Below are positions 1 to 11,744 of a stretch of 64,000 nucleotides of DNA, piece by piece; the stretch's first letter is position 1; each line of letters starts with the position of its first letter. Under the pieces are notes generated by a model. The model was not told where the DNA came from, searched no databases, and was given only the letters and a program-made list of their open reading frames with translations. A program made the position numbers and the translations under genes. This DNA is from Melieria omissa (lineage: Eukaryota; Arthropoda; Insecta; Diptera; Ulidiidae). The DNA is taken from assembly GCA_963971225.1 (NCBI GenBank), contig OZ020270.1, forward strand, positions 70,138,432 to 70,202,431, given 5' to 3'.

Positions 1-2
1 TA

Positions 3-1485
3 GCGTACTTCAGTAGGGTTCTATCGAAACCGGAACGCAATTACTGTGTGACACGGAGAGAACTGCTGGCGGTATTGGACTGCGTAAAACACTTCCAAAA
101 ATATCTGTATGGGCAAAGGTTTCGCCTGCGCACAGATCATGCGGCATTGAGATGGCTCCTGAACTTTAAGGATCCTGAAGGGCAATTGGCGCGGTGGATC
201 GAGCGACTGCAGGGCTACGACTACACGATAGAGTATCGCAAGGGCAGCAGCCATTAAAATGCCGATGCCTTGTCACGCCGTCCGTGCCAAGTCGAATGCA
301 GGCAGTGCTCGCGAGCCGAGAGCAAAGAGCAGATAGTGGACGTCCGGTTGGTAAGCGTTATGCCAGAGGAAGAGTGGTCTGCGGAGAGGCTACAAAAGGA
401 CCAGCGTGAGGATGCGGGTATTGCAAAAATCGTCGAAGGCAAGGAGCAAGGCGCACGTCCAGACTGGCAGGAGATGGCTGGTGAAAGCCCGATCGCTAAG
501 GCTTACTGGGCACATTGGAAAAGTCTGCGGCTGAAGGAAGGCTGCCTGTACCGCGAATGGGAGAGCGCGGATGTTCGTACCAGCAACCCTCTAATGGTAG
601 TGCCGAAAAGCAGAATCAACGAGGTCATCGAGGCATACCATAACGACTCCAGTGGAGGGCACCTACGCATCACCAAAACCGTCGCCAAAATAAAAAGACG
701 ATTCTACTGGGTAGGATGTCAGGAGTCTGTAGCCGAGTGGATTAAGAGCTGCGACCGATGTTCAGCCGCGAAAGGGCCGACAAGAAAATCTCGAGGCCGC
801 ATGCAGCAGTACAACGTGGGAGCGCCCTTCGAGCGAATTGCTATGGACGTCGCCGGCCCATTCCCAACTAGCACTCAAGGCAATAAATATGTGCTGGTGG
901 TAATGGATTACTTCAGCAAATGGCCCGAAGTATACCCTATTCCTAACCAGGAGGCCACTACGATCTCGGAAAAGCTGGTAAACAACTGGGTAGCCAGGTT
1001 CGGAGTTCCGTTGGAGTTGCGGAATTTCGAGTCTGCGGTATTCAAGGAAGTGTGTGAGCTGCTGGGGGATAAAGAAAACTCGTACCACTTCTTTGCACCC
1101 ACAGTCCGACGGCATGGTGGAACGCTTTAACCGGACACTGGAGGAATACCTGCGAAAAGTGGTAGGCAGGATTCAAAAGGATTGGGACACGCATATCCCC
1201 CTGTACCTCATGGCGTATAAGTCAGCCCCGCACGACACGACATCACTCACTCCAGCCCGAGCAGTGTTCGGCACAGAGTTGCGGTTACCCGCTGACTTGA
1301 AGTTCGGGGTAGTCGGCGCGACGGGAGGCGCTAAGACGGATTACGTGGTCAATAAGCGGGCGGAACTGGAGGAAATTCACCGGTTTATAAGGGGCCGCAC
1401 CAAACTGGTCAGCGATAAGGCGAAAGCCAGATACGATCTACGGGCCAACTCAGCAGGGTTCCGCGATCATCATGGAAACCTTTAG
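3..1485 (+). pseudogene. Gypsy-type pol remnant: RNase H end and integrase
   Basis: The frame is open from the window edge. It reads the end of a retrotransposon RNase H (RTDHAALRWLLNF, about 135-175), then the linker NADALSR, then integrase. An in-frame TAA at 255-257 breaks the linker. The integrase zinc region (H-H at about 635-660, CDRC at about 750) and the first catalytic Asp (MDVAGPF, about 845) are present. The second catalytic Asp is missing: the residues expected just before RNFES (about 1020) have been deleted in frame. A single-base insertion in a G run near 1066-1070 moves the rest (ERFNRT catalytic Glu, about 1117) to another frame, open to 1485. The C-terminal end runs straight into LTR sequence near 1456, so the 3' end of pol and the start of the LTR are lost. 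It is dead: one stop, one frameshift and one active-site deletion. Confidence 0.9.
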
Positions 1486-1768
1486 TCCACTCGGGAATGT
1501 GCGAGAACGATCTGCGCGATGGCCGAACAGGTATAAAAGGCAGCCGGGTGCGGCGCAGCGCGTCAGTCTGGTTTTGACAAGTGAAGTTGCCACACGGAGT
1601 AATTAAGCAAATACTTAAGTGTACGAACAGTAAAGTGTAAACTGTGAATAATGAAGTGACTGTTGGTTTTAATTGGCTGCGTTCGAATAAACAAAGTTGT
1701 TTCATTTTCAAATTGCACAATCCAGTGATACGTACTAGCCCACTAGAACTAGCATTCGTAACAGTATT
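1456..1768 (+). repeat. Gypsy family A 3' LTR, 5'-truncated
   Basis: This matches the solo LTRs at 7398-7805 (same strand) and 21112-21538 (opposite strand), but lacks the first ~130 bp and is fused to the pol remnant. It has a TATA box (GTATAAAAGG, 1531-1540) and ends in TTCGTAACA like the others. The fusion point lies inside the shared CGCGATCATCATGGAAAC-like stretch. Confidence 0.85.
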
Positions 1769-1963
1769 ATAAAATGCTCCCCCCAACGTGCTCCGATTAT
1801 TTTTTTTCTATTTACTATCTAAAGTGTAAACTGCTATTTTCCATGAAAAATTCCGCCATTTTGTGGGTGTGAAACCCCCTTAATGTAAAAAAAATTTGTT
1901 ACTAAACGTTGGTGGAGGTATTTTATATGTAGAAAATGTGTACCAAGTTTCAAATGAATCGGT
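1769..1963. other. Flanking DNA with LINE target duplication
   Basis: AT-rich sequence with no coding signal. Its last ten bases, ATGAATCGGT (1954-1963), recur at 7057-7066 and are the target-site duplication of the LINE between them. The unoccupied sequence therefore runs from here into 7067. Confidence 0.7.
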
Positions 1964-2047
1964 ATAGATTAGATTAGATTGGTTGGGGCTAGACATTGGC
2001 TGTCTATGGCACTGCGTTCATTTTGAACTATTGTGCCTTACCCGAAT

Positions 2048-2900
2048 TCAATACTGGAAGAGACTATTTCCTCCTATTTTCTCAAAGAACATTTTGATTC
2101 TTGCGAGATCAATTTCAGACAAATGAGTACTCTGTAATAGTTCCTTGCCTAGTACTTGCTTTCTTGCATGAACTAAGGCCGGGCATTCAGTGATCAGGTG
2201 TATGGAAGTCTCGTCATCCTCCATACAGAATCTACATATTTCACTATCTGTTAGTTTTAGACGGGTCTTATGTTTGTTTAGCAGACAGTGTCCGCTGATT
2301 ACCCCTTTCATGAGTTTTAGTTCCGCAAGAGAAATTTTGCATTTCTGCTCGAGTATCGCGGGTAAAAGGCCTTGGTACATTCCATGCCACTTGATTTTGA
2401 CCATCTTGCATTTGCTTTGATCAAGTATTCTTGCTTAATACAGCCTTTGTAATGAGATTTGCTGTCACCTAAGATCGGTTCGGGTCCAAATGGCCGCTTT
2501 CCAGCTCCCTCCCTTGCCAATCTCTCTGCGTCCTCATTACCATCATAGCCGCAATGCGCTGGGATCCAGTGTATTATCACCCGATTCCCTGTTGACAGTT
2601 GTTGGAGAAGATTAGCTGTCTCCCATACCAACTTAGAAGTAAATGTCGACGCGTGCAAAGCTCTTATTGCGGCCTGACTGTCTGACATTATGATAATCCT
2701 TTTCCGATGAGGGTGAAGGTTCAAGATTTCTATGGCACACTGATTGATAGCACAGACTTCCGCTTGGAAGACGGTTGCTAAACTACCAATGCTGACTGGC
2801 ATTTGGGTACTGGAACTGTATATCCCAGATCCTGTGCCTTCTTCAGTCTTGGATCCATCAGTGTACCAGATAATGTCATCACAGGTAAGACTGATTTTTT
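2048..2900 (-). pseudogene. LINE-1 RNase H domain and C-terminal zinc motif
   Basis: The minus strand reads WYTDGSK (first acidic residue, about 2850), FQAEV (Glu, about 2765), MSDSQAAIRAL (Asp, about 2690) and IPAHCGYDGNEDAE, the usual order of an RNase H with its four acidic positions. A frameshift near 2360 passes the frame to a second ORF (2404-2048). That ORF carries GHCLLNKHKTRL and a CRFC...H...C zinc motif near 2220, typical of LINE C-termini. It would remove the RNA strand during reverse transcription. It is non-functional as one protein because of the shift. Confidence 0.85.
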
Positions 2901-3150
2901 AATTGTCCCAGTCTACTCTGTTAGGTATATGTGTCTTATATTTCCTGTTAAAGATATGTAGCGGAGGCATTGAGTCAAGAGGCACCCAAAAGCTTCCGTC
3001 CGCTTGCATGTAGATTCTGTGGTATGAATCCACTATGCATCAGTCTATGTGTACTAATAACCGCAGTCGGTTAGGTCCAACGGCAAAACTCCCAATATAA
3101 TATTGAGAGCAGCTGTTGGTGTTGTGCGAAGGCAGCCAGTGATGCAGGAG

Positions 3151-4233
3151 TTAATTACTCTTTGCAACCGTTCCAGCCTGTTCGCAGTCGTTTTCTCTGT
3201 GGTTTTTTTTCCACCATACTATCGCCCCATAGGTAATGATGGGGAGGATGACTAGGGTGTAGATTTTTTGAAGCGGTTTCGTTCCCCAGTTTTTGCCACA
3301 GATTCGTTTACAAGTCCAGAGTGCGTTGCCCGCCTTCTGAATAGTACGATCTATGTGAGGTTTCCAGTTCAATTTACTGTCTAGAGTTACCCCAAGGTAT
3401 TTGGCTTCTTTTAAGAAGCCTACATCTTTTCCAAAAACCTTTATGGGTCTCAGGTTATATTTTCTTTTGAGTGTGAACGGTACGAAGATTGTCTTATCAG
3501 GGTTTACTGATAGACTCTGCTGGGCGCACCAATTTTCTACAATTCTTATTGCTCCCTGTAGTAGATCAGAGACGGTCTGCCCGTATTTGCCTCTAACCGC
3601 AATAACTAGGTCATCAGCATAGGCAATAACGTCGTAACCTCGATCCGAAAGGATGCGGATTAATCCGTTTATGACCATGGACCAGAGTAGAGGAGATAGT
3701 ACGCCCCCCTGCGGACAGCCCCGGACCGTCCTGGCTAGGATCTTGATGCCATTTAAGCTGGATTCTACTAGCCTGCTTTTGAGCATCATGGAGATCCATC
3801 TTGTAAGTGCAGTTGGCACTTGAAATACCTCTACAGCCGATCCTATAGCTTCATAGGTGGTGTTGTTGAAAGCCCCCTCTTTGTCTAGGAAACCTACTAA
3901 ACAGATTTCTTTCTCGAAAAAGGATTTTTCGATTTTGCTGACCAGGGCAGATAGGGCTGTTTCGGTAGACCTGCCTTTTCGGTAAGCATGTTGGTGTGCA
4001 CTTAGAGGATTTCGGATAAGGACTAGAACATTCACTGTTCTCCATACCTCCGGAATGTAGCCGAAAGCCAACTGCATGTGTATAATTTCGAAAGGATGGG
4101 CAACAGACTGTCTAGTCTTCTTTGTAACAGCGCCGGGAAGATTTAATCCTTTCCCGCCGCCTTGTACGGGGAGAACGTTCCTATCGCCCATTCTACAATC
4201 GAGCGTTCGCAGATGAGATTGGCCAATCTCCAA
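3151..4233 (-). pseudogene. LINE-1 reverse transcriptase domain with internal deletion
   Basis: The 360-codon frame contains RT blocks in order: HQHAYRKGRSTETAL, FLDKEGAFNNT, GCPQGGVLSPLLW and YADDLVIAVRG (active site intact, about 3620), then LGVTLDSKLNWKPHI in the thumb. Between VNVLVLIRNP and LSAHQHAYRK the blocks that normally follow the fingers (PKPGK...RPISL) are missing, a clean in-frame loss of roughly 40 residues. The frame overlaps the end of the endonuclease ORF at 4143-4233, so one frameshift lies there. This is the polymerase of target-primed reverse transcription in this family. Confidence 0.88.
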
Positions 4234-5303
4234 TCTTGCCTACTGGGACAGTGTGACTGCCAACTGCTATGGGTATTATGATCGGGGTCGTCTATTATTT
4301 CTGCAGCTGCTGCAATCTTTTGCAGCCTACAGCCTGAGTTCGCGTTATTCACGTCCTCGCAGAAGCGTCTAAAAGATTCCCTCTTGGCTTTCTTTATTTC
4401 CTCATTGTAATTGGTGAGAGCATCGGAGTAGGTCTGCCAGTCGTTATTCCGCTTGGCCCTATTGAATAGTTTCCGTACTCCCTTCCTTAGCGCGCTAAGA
4501 TGACTGCTCCACCAAGGTGTCTGTCTTTTAAAAGTTTTAGTCTTTAAAGGACAGTTTTTTTCATAGGCGTTCACTACGGCTTCCTGCAGTTTTTTAGAAG
4601 CCCTGTCAGTCTGTCTTTTTGCCCTAAAGGACACGGCAGTCAGTGACTTGTCACCTAACCTAAACCTTATATGTCTATGGTCAGAACAAGAGGGCTCTTC
4701 GGATACTCGCCAATTGCTGACAAGTGATTTCGATAGAGAAGTAGTTAGGGTGAGATCTAGCACCTCTTCCCTGGTTCTAGTTATGAATGTCGGACTATCT
4801 CCTACGTTACATATACTTAAGTCTAGTGAGAGTATATAGTCGAATAGTGACTCACCTCTAGCGTTGGTATCCGTGCTTCCCCAGATAGTGTGATGGGCGT
4901 TCGCGTCACACCCTAGGACCAGCTCCAGACGATTGTCCCTAGCATAAGCAACAAGCTGTTCTGCTATCGTCGTGGGACATTCAGGTACATCTCCAGGGAA
5001 GTATGCTGACGCTATGATCAGTTCTCTGGAGTTGCAACTGATCTTGGCCGCGCACAGATCTGGCGTAACAAAATCTGTCAACGGGAAGAAAGAAGTGCCA
5101 GTAAACACAATACAGGTTCTAGGCCTATTAGTAGACTGACACCACAGTACATTACCTGACTGCGAGAGGCCCAGGATCTCATTGTTGGTGCTGGTCCACG
5201 GTTCCTGCACCAGGGCTATGCTAGGACCGTAGGTGTTGATGGTCCTAGCCAAGAAAGCTGACGCTGCCTGCGCCCTATGGAGATTGATCTGAACAATCTC
5301 CAT
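4143..5303 (-). pseudogene. LINE-1 apurinic-type endonuclease, ORF2 start
   Basis: I place the start at the ATG at 5303-5301, giving MEIVQINLHRAQAA, the usual first strand of LINE endonucleases. It lies one base after the ORF1 stop (TAATATG), a stop-restart arrangement. Visible motifs are QEPW (about 5200), CDANAHHTIWGSTD (about 4900) and SCSDHRHI with the catalytic SDH near 4690. Downstream is the WWSSHL linker, then PYKAAGKD leading into RT, where the frame ends at 4143. The longer frame up to 5477 overlaps ORF1 and is not needed. Confidence 0.85.
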
Positions 5304-5304
5304 A

Positions 5305-6614
5305 TTATTCGTGAGGGGCTTTGGTGTGAGTACCTGCACGCTTGCCTCCTCTACCCCTTGTCTGCACCCGTTCATTGCTGCTCGGGGTTTTTGCAGACTT
5401 ATCCAAACGGCCCAGTTGTTTGGACGGATTATCCTTTCCAGACAATTGAGTCTTTCGGGCGGGTTTAGTTGAGGCATGCTTTACAGGTCTCACTGTTGAC
5501 GGTGTTGGCGTTTTGTCGCCAGTTCTGTTTTCAGTCCTTTTAGCGGTCCGGTCTGTCCGTACCACTAGGGCTGCCTGTCGACTTGTGGATGGTCTTTCGT
5601 CATCCACCCTGATTTGGGGAGTCGTGGTTGTCGTCGTCCCACCTTCACTGGTCGTTGACGGTTTTGTCCCTTGCTCACGCCGCACCCTGAACTGAATCCG
5701 TCCCAGCTCAAAGAAAGGGAGGTCGTTCAGTTCGGCGAGCAAGCGGGTCGACACATCGTCAATGGCCAGCGTCAGCGCCGATCCTTTTGCCATAGCAGTT
5801 CTGTTCATTACTTTCCAGTTGCCTGTGGGTAATGAGCGGTTCTGCATTCGAAGCCTTCGAAGTATTTCATCGGCCGGGAGGGAGCAACCAGGAAAGAAGG
5901 CCGAGGCAATATTGGGTTTGGGAATATCACTTCCCTCCACCAGCTTCAGCTTTTTGTTCCCTGGTTGAATTTTCGGTGTCACCTCTTTTAGCCATTTCTT
6001 CGATGCCTCATCGGCACAGTTCACGGAGGAACTAGGAGCAGCCTATAAAGCGGATTTGAGGACCATCAACGGCGAGCTTATGCAGTTCCTCCTTGATGGC
6101 CTTCTCGACATCCTTCTGCTCCTCCAGATCGAGATGGACAGTCGGATACTCTTCTGATACCCAATCTGATTGCAGCAGCAGCTTCTGCGTAGGATGGACC
6201 TATCTTCATCCTTTTGGGAGCGGGTTGTGCCGCTTCCTTCTTGCTACTGCTGCCGTCCGTCTTTGTCTCTACGTTGTCCTCAAGGACCACCTTCAAAGCA
6301 ACGTCGTACGGCTTACCATCCGCTATCAGCTTCCGAAGCCTCTTCTTTTGAGAAGTCGTCAACCGCTTTCTCTTAAGTGAGACGGCTTCGGTAGCTTCCA
6401 CCAGCGACGGTAATCCGCCCGATATGGCTCCCTCGGCTACCAGAGTGGACACCGTGGTCAGGTTTGATTCTGAACAATCACTGTCCATGTGACCTTGAGA
6501 CGGTTGGTCTCTCCAACCACCCTTGGTCTGGTTTTCAGCGTCACGCTGAGTATTGACGTCGGTCTGTCCTCCCTCCTTCCCATCCGAGGCGAGTTTTAAA
6601 GTGCTCATCATCAT
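5305..6614 (-). pseudogene. LINE-1 ORF1 (gag-like nucleic-acid-binding protein), broken
   Basis: There are two frames. 6614-6078 is a polar N-terminal part with basic KRKRLTTSQKKRLRKL, starting MMMSTLKLAS. 6024-5305 includes CADEASKKWLKEV, NWKVMNR and a Thr/Ser/Lys-rich tail. The second part resembles the DUF4780-type domain seen in ORF1 of these insect LINEs; the same family member in the second LINE (42711-43982) is intact. The translation between 6170 and 6024 needs two frameshifts. It probably coats the RNA as an RNP component. Confidence 0.75.
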
Positions 6615-7066
6615 CTGGTTCTTTGGCCACCTACTCCGACGAGGCGTTTCGGTGGCCTATGCTGATATAGGGGAAAGGGAAAGGTCAGCCATGACAGAGC
6701 CCCGTATCATGGTAAGTCCTTTATACTATCCGAGGCGGACCGGTATCGGATAGGTTCCGTTAGAATACAGCCGGATACCCCTGGCTGCAAACCATCCAAT
6801 GGGCACGGATCACATGACACCCTGGATTAGGGGGGGTAAGGATGTTGGTAAGAGAGGATAATAGCAGGTGGGAAGAATGGAGGGGAGAGTGTGACTAGTT
6901 AGCCAGCCACCCGGGAGGAGACATGACCACACCCGGGTGGGTGTTTCCAGCGGCCACCACAAGGAGGTCTAGTCACATTCCGCCAGCCCTTTAGCCACCA
7001 TTTGCCGTCGGACATCCAACCGCTAGCGGTAGCCAAACGGTAGGCAGAAGACCGCCATGAATCGGT

Positions 7067-7397
7067 TTAGTAGTTTTTAAATGACAGTGAACACGGACTT
7101 TGAAAAAGTAGTTTTGAGACCAGAACAATAGAAGAGAATAATCTTTATACCTGCACTAAAGACAAGGGACTAACTATAGACCATAACTTCAGGACTTTTG
7201 CTCCGATCGACTAAAAATTTGGAGAATATTTTCTTGAAATGTTTAGCAATAAGATAAGAAAAAAAATTCGATTTTTCGAAAGTGTAAACCCTTAACCCCC
7301 TTAATGTTTGTATTTGTTCACTAAATGTAATTTTGTAAATAATTTTCTTACTTAATGAAATGCATTTATATTTATTTTGCATTTTTTTATTTACTAT
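7067..7397. other. AT-rich flank without recognised genes
   Basis: This continues the sequence interrupted by LINE-1. It holds no coding frame I can support. A phrase near 7290-7330 (CCCCCTTAATG...TTACTAAA-like) weakly resembles 1870-1905, suggesting a degenerate repeat. Confidence 0.5.
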
Positions 7398-7805
7398 TGT
7401 AACGATAAGGCAGTCTGTCGCTGTGCAAAGCAACCCTGCCGCTTCGCGCCGTGCTATAATTCAATGTGGCAACGACGGCCGCGATAATAACTTTTAGTCC
7501 AACCTGGCAATGATGGAAACTATTAGTCCACTCCGGAATGTGCGGGAACGATCTGCGCCATGGCCTGAGAGGTATAAAAGGCAGCCGAATGCGGCGCAGC
7601 GGGTCAGTCTGGTTTTGACAAGTGAAGTTGCCACACGGAGTAATTAAGCAAATACTTAAGTGAACGAATAGTAAAGTGTAAACTGTGAATAATAAAGTGA
7701 CTGTTGGTTTTTAATTGGCTGCGTTCGAATAAACAAACTTGTTTCATTTTCAAATTGCACAATCCAGTGATACGTAACAGCCCACTAGACGTAGTATTCG
7801 TAACA
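7398..7805 (+). repeat. Solo LTR of gypsy family A
   Basis: It starts TGTAACGATAAGGCAG and ends GTATTCGTAACA, has a TATA box at 7571-7580 (GGTATAAAAG) and a downstream AATAAA-type signal. It matches the LTR at 1456-1768 and the reversed one at 21112-21538. Flanking bases are CTAT and ATAT, an imperfect 4-bp duplication. No internal region follows, so it is a solo LTR left by LTR-LTR recombination. Confidence 0.85.
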
Positions 7806-7908
7806 ATATGGAGATCTCGAGGGTCGAATTATACCGTGTGCGAGGGGATCAGAGATTTCACGATTTACAAAATTTGCAAGTGCTAGTGGGTACGGGTAGG
7901 TTTTAGAG

Positions 7909-8090
7909 CAGGGGTGCCCAAAATCTTCTTATGGAAGAGCAAACACCAATACATGTAAAGTTGCCCAAAAAAATGCAAACAAAAAAATGGAATCCTGTAT
8001 GTACACCGAAAAAAAATTTTCATTTTATGTAATGTTATTTAAAAAAAAAAAAATTATAATCTTCCTTCTTCCATGATCCTTCTAATAAAT
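7909..8090 (+). repeat. Direct repeat copy 1, CAGGGGTGCCCAAAATC end
   Basis: Begins CAGGGGTGCCCAAAATCTTC and continues through CTTCCTTCTTCCATGATCCTTCT. The same block recurs at 8408-8573 in the same orientation. The terminal CAGGGGTGCCCAAA is the kind of end seen in hAT elements, but I found no inverted partner. Confidence 0.6.
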
Positions 8091-8407
8091 TAATAATATT
8101 AATAAAATAAATTTAAAACCCTCCGCTATCTTATCAGCAACGCAACCTGCATGACATGTCTTAAAATGCCCCTGAATTAGTTGAAAGCATATTGTGCATT
8201 ACGCTTCACCCTTAAAGTTATAACTGAAAAAATATAATGTTCCCATTTCTCATTGCAATTCGCGTTCATTTTGCATGCTTCGAAATTATAAATTAGAAAC
8301 AACCACCGATTTTTTTCTAGTGCTTCTCAATCGACATCCGACACGTTTTGAAGCAAATTCATTCGCTAGACAACAACAAAACCTACGTTGAAGCAAATAA
8401 TATACAA
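8091..8407. other. Spacer between two direct repeat copies
   Basis: AT-rich sequence with no recognisable gene; probably the interior of the same unclassified repeat. Confidence 0.4.
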
Positions 8408-8573
8408 CAGGGGTGCCCAAAATCTTCTTGTGGAAGAGCAGACACCAATACATGTAAAGTTGCCAAAAAAAATGTTATGTATGTGTTATGTATGTGTATG
8501 TATGTTATGTATGTTAATGTTATTTAAAAAAAAATTCTAGTCTTCCTTCTTCCATGATCCTTCTGATAAATTA
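8408..8573 (+). repeat. Direct repeat copy 2 with TATG microsatellite
   Basis: Second copy of the block at 7909, with a (TATG)n-like expansion at about 8478-8518. It ends abruptly against the gypsy-2 pol fragment. Confidence 0.6.
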
Positions 8574-8700
8574 TAGAGCTTCGTTTGGGGTTGCAAAAGC
8601 GGATATATTTTCTTCCAACAGAGTTATCAGTTTTCCGTTTATTAGCGCTGAAGTGTCGGGATCCAGAGCAATACTATTGACCTGCTTGCATTTGAGATAC
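8574..8700 (-). pseudogene. Gypsy-2 pol fragment between protease and RT
   Basis: On the minus strand this reads an open frame typical of the stretch just after a gypsy protease, including ENISAF and ATPNEA. It abuts the TTAA at 8701-8704. The other half of the same frame lies across the inserted transposon at 22248 and beyond, so this is the downstream half of one pol gene split by a 13.5-kb insertion. It is cut on the other side by the repeat ending at 8573. Confidence 0.75.
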
Positions 8701-9197
8701 TTAAGGGGGCCACTCCATGAAATGGTTTCAAAAAATCGATTTTTTTGCTTTAATCGAAAGATATATTATCCGAGAACATTATTGCAAAGTTTCAAAGTCG
8801 AACTCTGAAAACTTTCGGAGACACAGTTCTTTTCATCGACGCGCGCTCAGCCACACCAGATGTTCCGAATAACTTTGGTACGCGTTTCCTCATAAACACA
8901 TTTTTGTAGTCCGTCCACATGATAAAAAAAACTACTGAACCGATCTACACGAATTTATACTCGTTTTGTAGGATATTGAACAGAGAAGTGCATGAACCTC
9001 TGAAATCTATTAAAAAACTGTTACTGTTTTTTTAATACAGTCTGTCCAGTAAAAGCGTGATCGACCAAATTTTAACTTAGAGTACCCTTATCAAAAAAAT
9101 TTGAATGCACCTAAGTAGCCTCATCATTTTTGTAACACGCACTGCAAAAATCGTCAGCCTCGTGAAACAATTACAAACTACACGGTGTTTTAACAAG

Positions 9198-9560
9198 ATG
9201 AGCTCCGCGTGAGAGAAGCGACTTGAAGCCGTATTCCTTTGTCTACACCCAAGAAGGCCGTAAATGTCACGTTTAGCTGCAAAAAAATATATGAAGAAGT
9301 CGAAGTCATTCGTAACGAGGTGGACGAATTGGTATATGGAAGCAAAAAATTTCGATGATTTGGCTGGGCGGGGCCTTGAAAAAAAGACCTCCCCAAAACA
9401 GGACAAGAAAATAAATTATTCGTTTGCGACGAAGCCGGGCTTATCGTGGCGTAAAGCTAAAGCAGTTTTAAAGAAAAGTGATTTTCAGATATCAAAAGAG
9501 TCGATTCGAGGACGTTTAAGATCTAACGACGTTAAATACCGGAGCTCTTGTAATGGATTT
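9198..9560 (+). pseudogene. Tc1-like transposase N-terminal half
   Basis: Starting at ATG 9198 the frame hits a stop almost at once. The DNA-binding region reads in shifted frames, then DDLAGRGLEKKTSPKQDKK and SWRKAKAVLKKSDFQIS, which fit the paired helix-turn-helix and GRPR-like linker of Tc1 transposases. It ends near KYRSS, where these proteins enter the catalytic domain. No catalytic residues are in this part. Confidence 0.7.
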
Positions 9561-11740
9561 CCTTTTTGCGATTGCCCAAAATAGCTCAAGGTAACCCTGA
9601 CAAGATTGTAGGGCTACATGCTTGAATACCCAAAATCCATTGCCCTGCATGCTTCTCGATTCGCTGAATAAACTGTAAAGTGCGAATAGGTGACAGAGAG
9701 AAATAGGATTACCGTTAGCTTATGAGGTGACTTCTGCGCGGCGTACGTGACTCAAGTTCAGCGAGTTGCAAGAAGGTTAGCGAACAGTGAGCACGTTAGT
9801 GAGGCAGTGGAAAGTGTCGGAAAAATTCACTAAAAGCATCTTGTCGTTTACCGTGTCCGTTTAATTCACCCCGGTACCACCGGCAAATATTTCGTCGGGA
9901 GGCGGATTGAGCAGTTAACTCGAAAAGTTTATGCCGACCTCGCCAGTCGCCATCACCGTTCTTGCTTTGTGCGGTTGGTAAGCTTGGCAGTTTCGTCCAT
10001 ATTCGCTGTGCGCGTGCGTATCCTCGTTGTAGCTGTTCGCTGCTGCGCAGCTGGTGTATTCTGTCCGTGAATAGCCGGACTAACTTCTTCCACATCTCTC
10101 TGGACGCAATCATTTAGCGAAGCGGTATCGAGAGAAGCAATCGCCAAGGATTCGGCGGCCAAGAATTCCTCCAGCTGGATTAAACATATATTTTTTTGTC
10201 TTCTTCCTCTCCTCGTTCTGGGTAAGAGCAAATGGGACTAAAGTAGCATAGCAAATGAAGTAGCTAAGCCTTTGATTCATTTCTAGCGGGAGCACATGAA
10301 CCACGTTTCCGGTGACAAGTCCGCGTGGCAAAGTCTAGCGGCAGCCAGACGACTAACCTCTTTTGGGACTTCTTCTGCGCTGCCAAGTCCAACAACTGCA
10401 GTAGCAGCTATAACATAACAGCCTCATGGGGGCGACCTAACCTCTGACCAAACACATTTTTCTTCCAATCATCACGCATGGTGTTACTTGGCTAAGCGGT
10501 TCCTCTGAACGCGCAGCGGCGCTGTCTGTTTCCTCAGATCTTGCTCCGGTCATTCCTTTATTGTAAAAACTCTTAACAAATTTTTTTTATATTATTCTCA
10601 AAATGTCTTTAAAGCTTTTCTAGTAATTTTCCAAAAACTGCAATAACTAAATAACTGTCTTACTATATATTACATAAAAGAAAATAATGTTTAAATTGTC
10701 TTAATTATTAACAGTTTTCTGCAAATGTAAACTTTAAATGAGATTTGCAAAAAAATTAAAAATTTGCTAACTATTGATACCTAAGTGAATCCCTCCCCAA
10801 ATCAGCTAAACCCGCAGCAAGCAATGTAGCGCACACCGACTTCGTTTGGCTAATCGAGTTCACCGGTGGACTACACAATGTAAGTAAATCCCTCCACAAA
10901 AAAAAAAATAAATAAAATTTATTCTATTTTACTTAAGCTATTAATAGTGTAGCATCCACAAATATGTATGTATAATCATTAACAATCTCATTATTAGCTC
11001 AGTAAAAGTTTCCTATTTAAAATCCTTATAATTGTTAAATACCCTGTATGCAGTGTAAGCAATAGACAGCGGCCCTCATGCATTCCAGGCATACACACTC
11101 ACGCACATAAATTCCACTCAATCATAATTTCTCTTTCACTGAGTGCGAAATGAATGCGGGCGCAATTTAAGCTTATATTATTGTCCTAATTTTCGGAATG
11201 CATATACATAAGTACGAATTGAATTTGAATAATGTTTATCTTAAAATGATTTGTTAAATAAAGCCCCACTGAAGGGAATACTACAGGAGGTCATGTGCGA
11301 TGTAACTTGAGAAGGGTGTAATCAGTAGATAGGGGCAATCTAAAAATATGAGTGCGTGGATTGCCATGGCGTCGGATCTTCTTAGGAGAATCCGGGGGTG
11401 GGAAAACTGCACTCCCTGTGAAAACACCACACAGGCCCTGAGGGTGGCTAAATAGGAGCAAACTATCGCTGTTACCTTTTTTGTTTTGAATTTTTGATTC
11501 GGTCTGTTTCGGCTTTTTACATCTTTAATATGGCATGCGATTTTTTTTCTACTGTTGCGTTAGTCGAGGAGTGAATGCAAGGACCACGCCCAGCCGAACT
11601 AGCTAGCCGATGACCGTTATCATGCCGCCGTCGCATTCACAAATCGGCCAGACCATACGCAGTCCACCACGAGCGCTACAATAGAAGGGCGCGAAACGTG
11701 GGCCCAGTTGGTCCTTTTGACAACCGCACGCGACACTCTT
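9561..11740. other. 2.2-kb unclassified insertion inside the Tc1-like element
   Basis: This block separates the two transposase halves at the start of the catalytic domain. I recognise no coding domain on either strand; minus-strand frames at 9796-10231 have no family I know. The region near 11250-11300 has AATAAAGCCCC followed by a unique stretch, which may mark an old LTR or polyadenylation site. Nothing more can be supported. Confidence 0.4.
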
Positions 11741-11744
11741 TGAA

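Larger units (their letters stand above)
1964..7056 (-). mobile_element. LOA-like non-LTR retrotransposon (LINE-1 of window), full length
   Basis: The element reads on the minus strand: 5' UTR (about 7056-6615), ORF1, endonuclease, reverse transcriptase, RNase H, C-terminal zinc motif, then a tail of AATCTAATCTAATC repeats at about 1966-1985. It is bounded by a 10-bp duplication ATGAATCGGT (1954-1963 and 7057-7066), so both ends are original. EN plus RT plus RNase H plus a terminal CX2C motif suggests the LOA/I side of the LINE tree; LOA is my best guess. Several frameshifts and one in-frame deletion make it inactive. Confidence 0.85.

Noticed and set aside
8478..8518. (TATG)n stretch as a regulatory array
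   Set aside because: Plain microsatellite expansion inside a repeat.
9796..10231. Minus-strand frames as coding
   Set aside because: No recognisable domain, and the two frames overlap each other.
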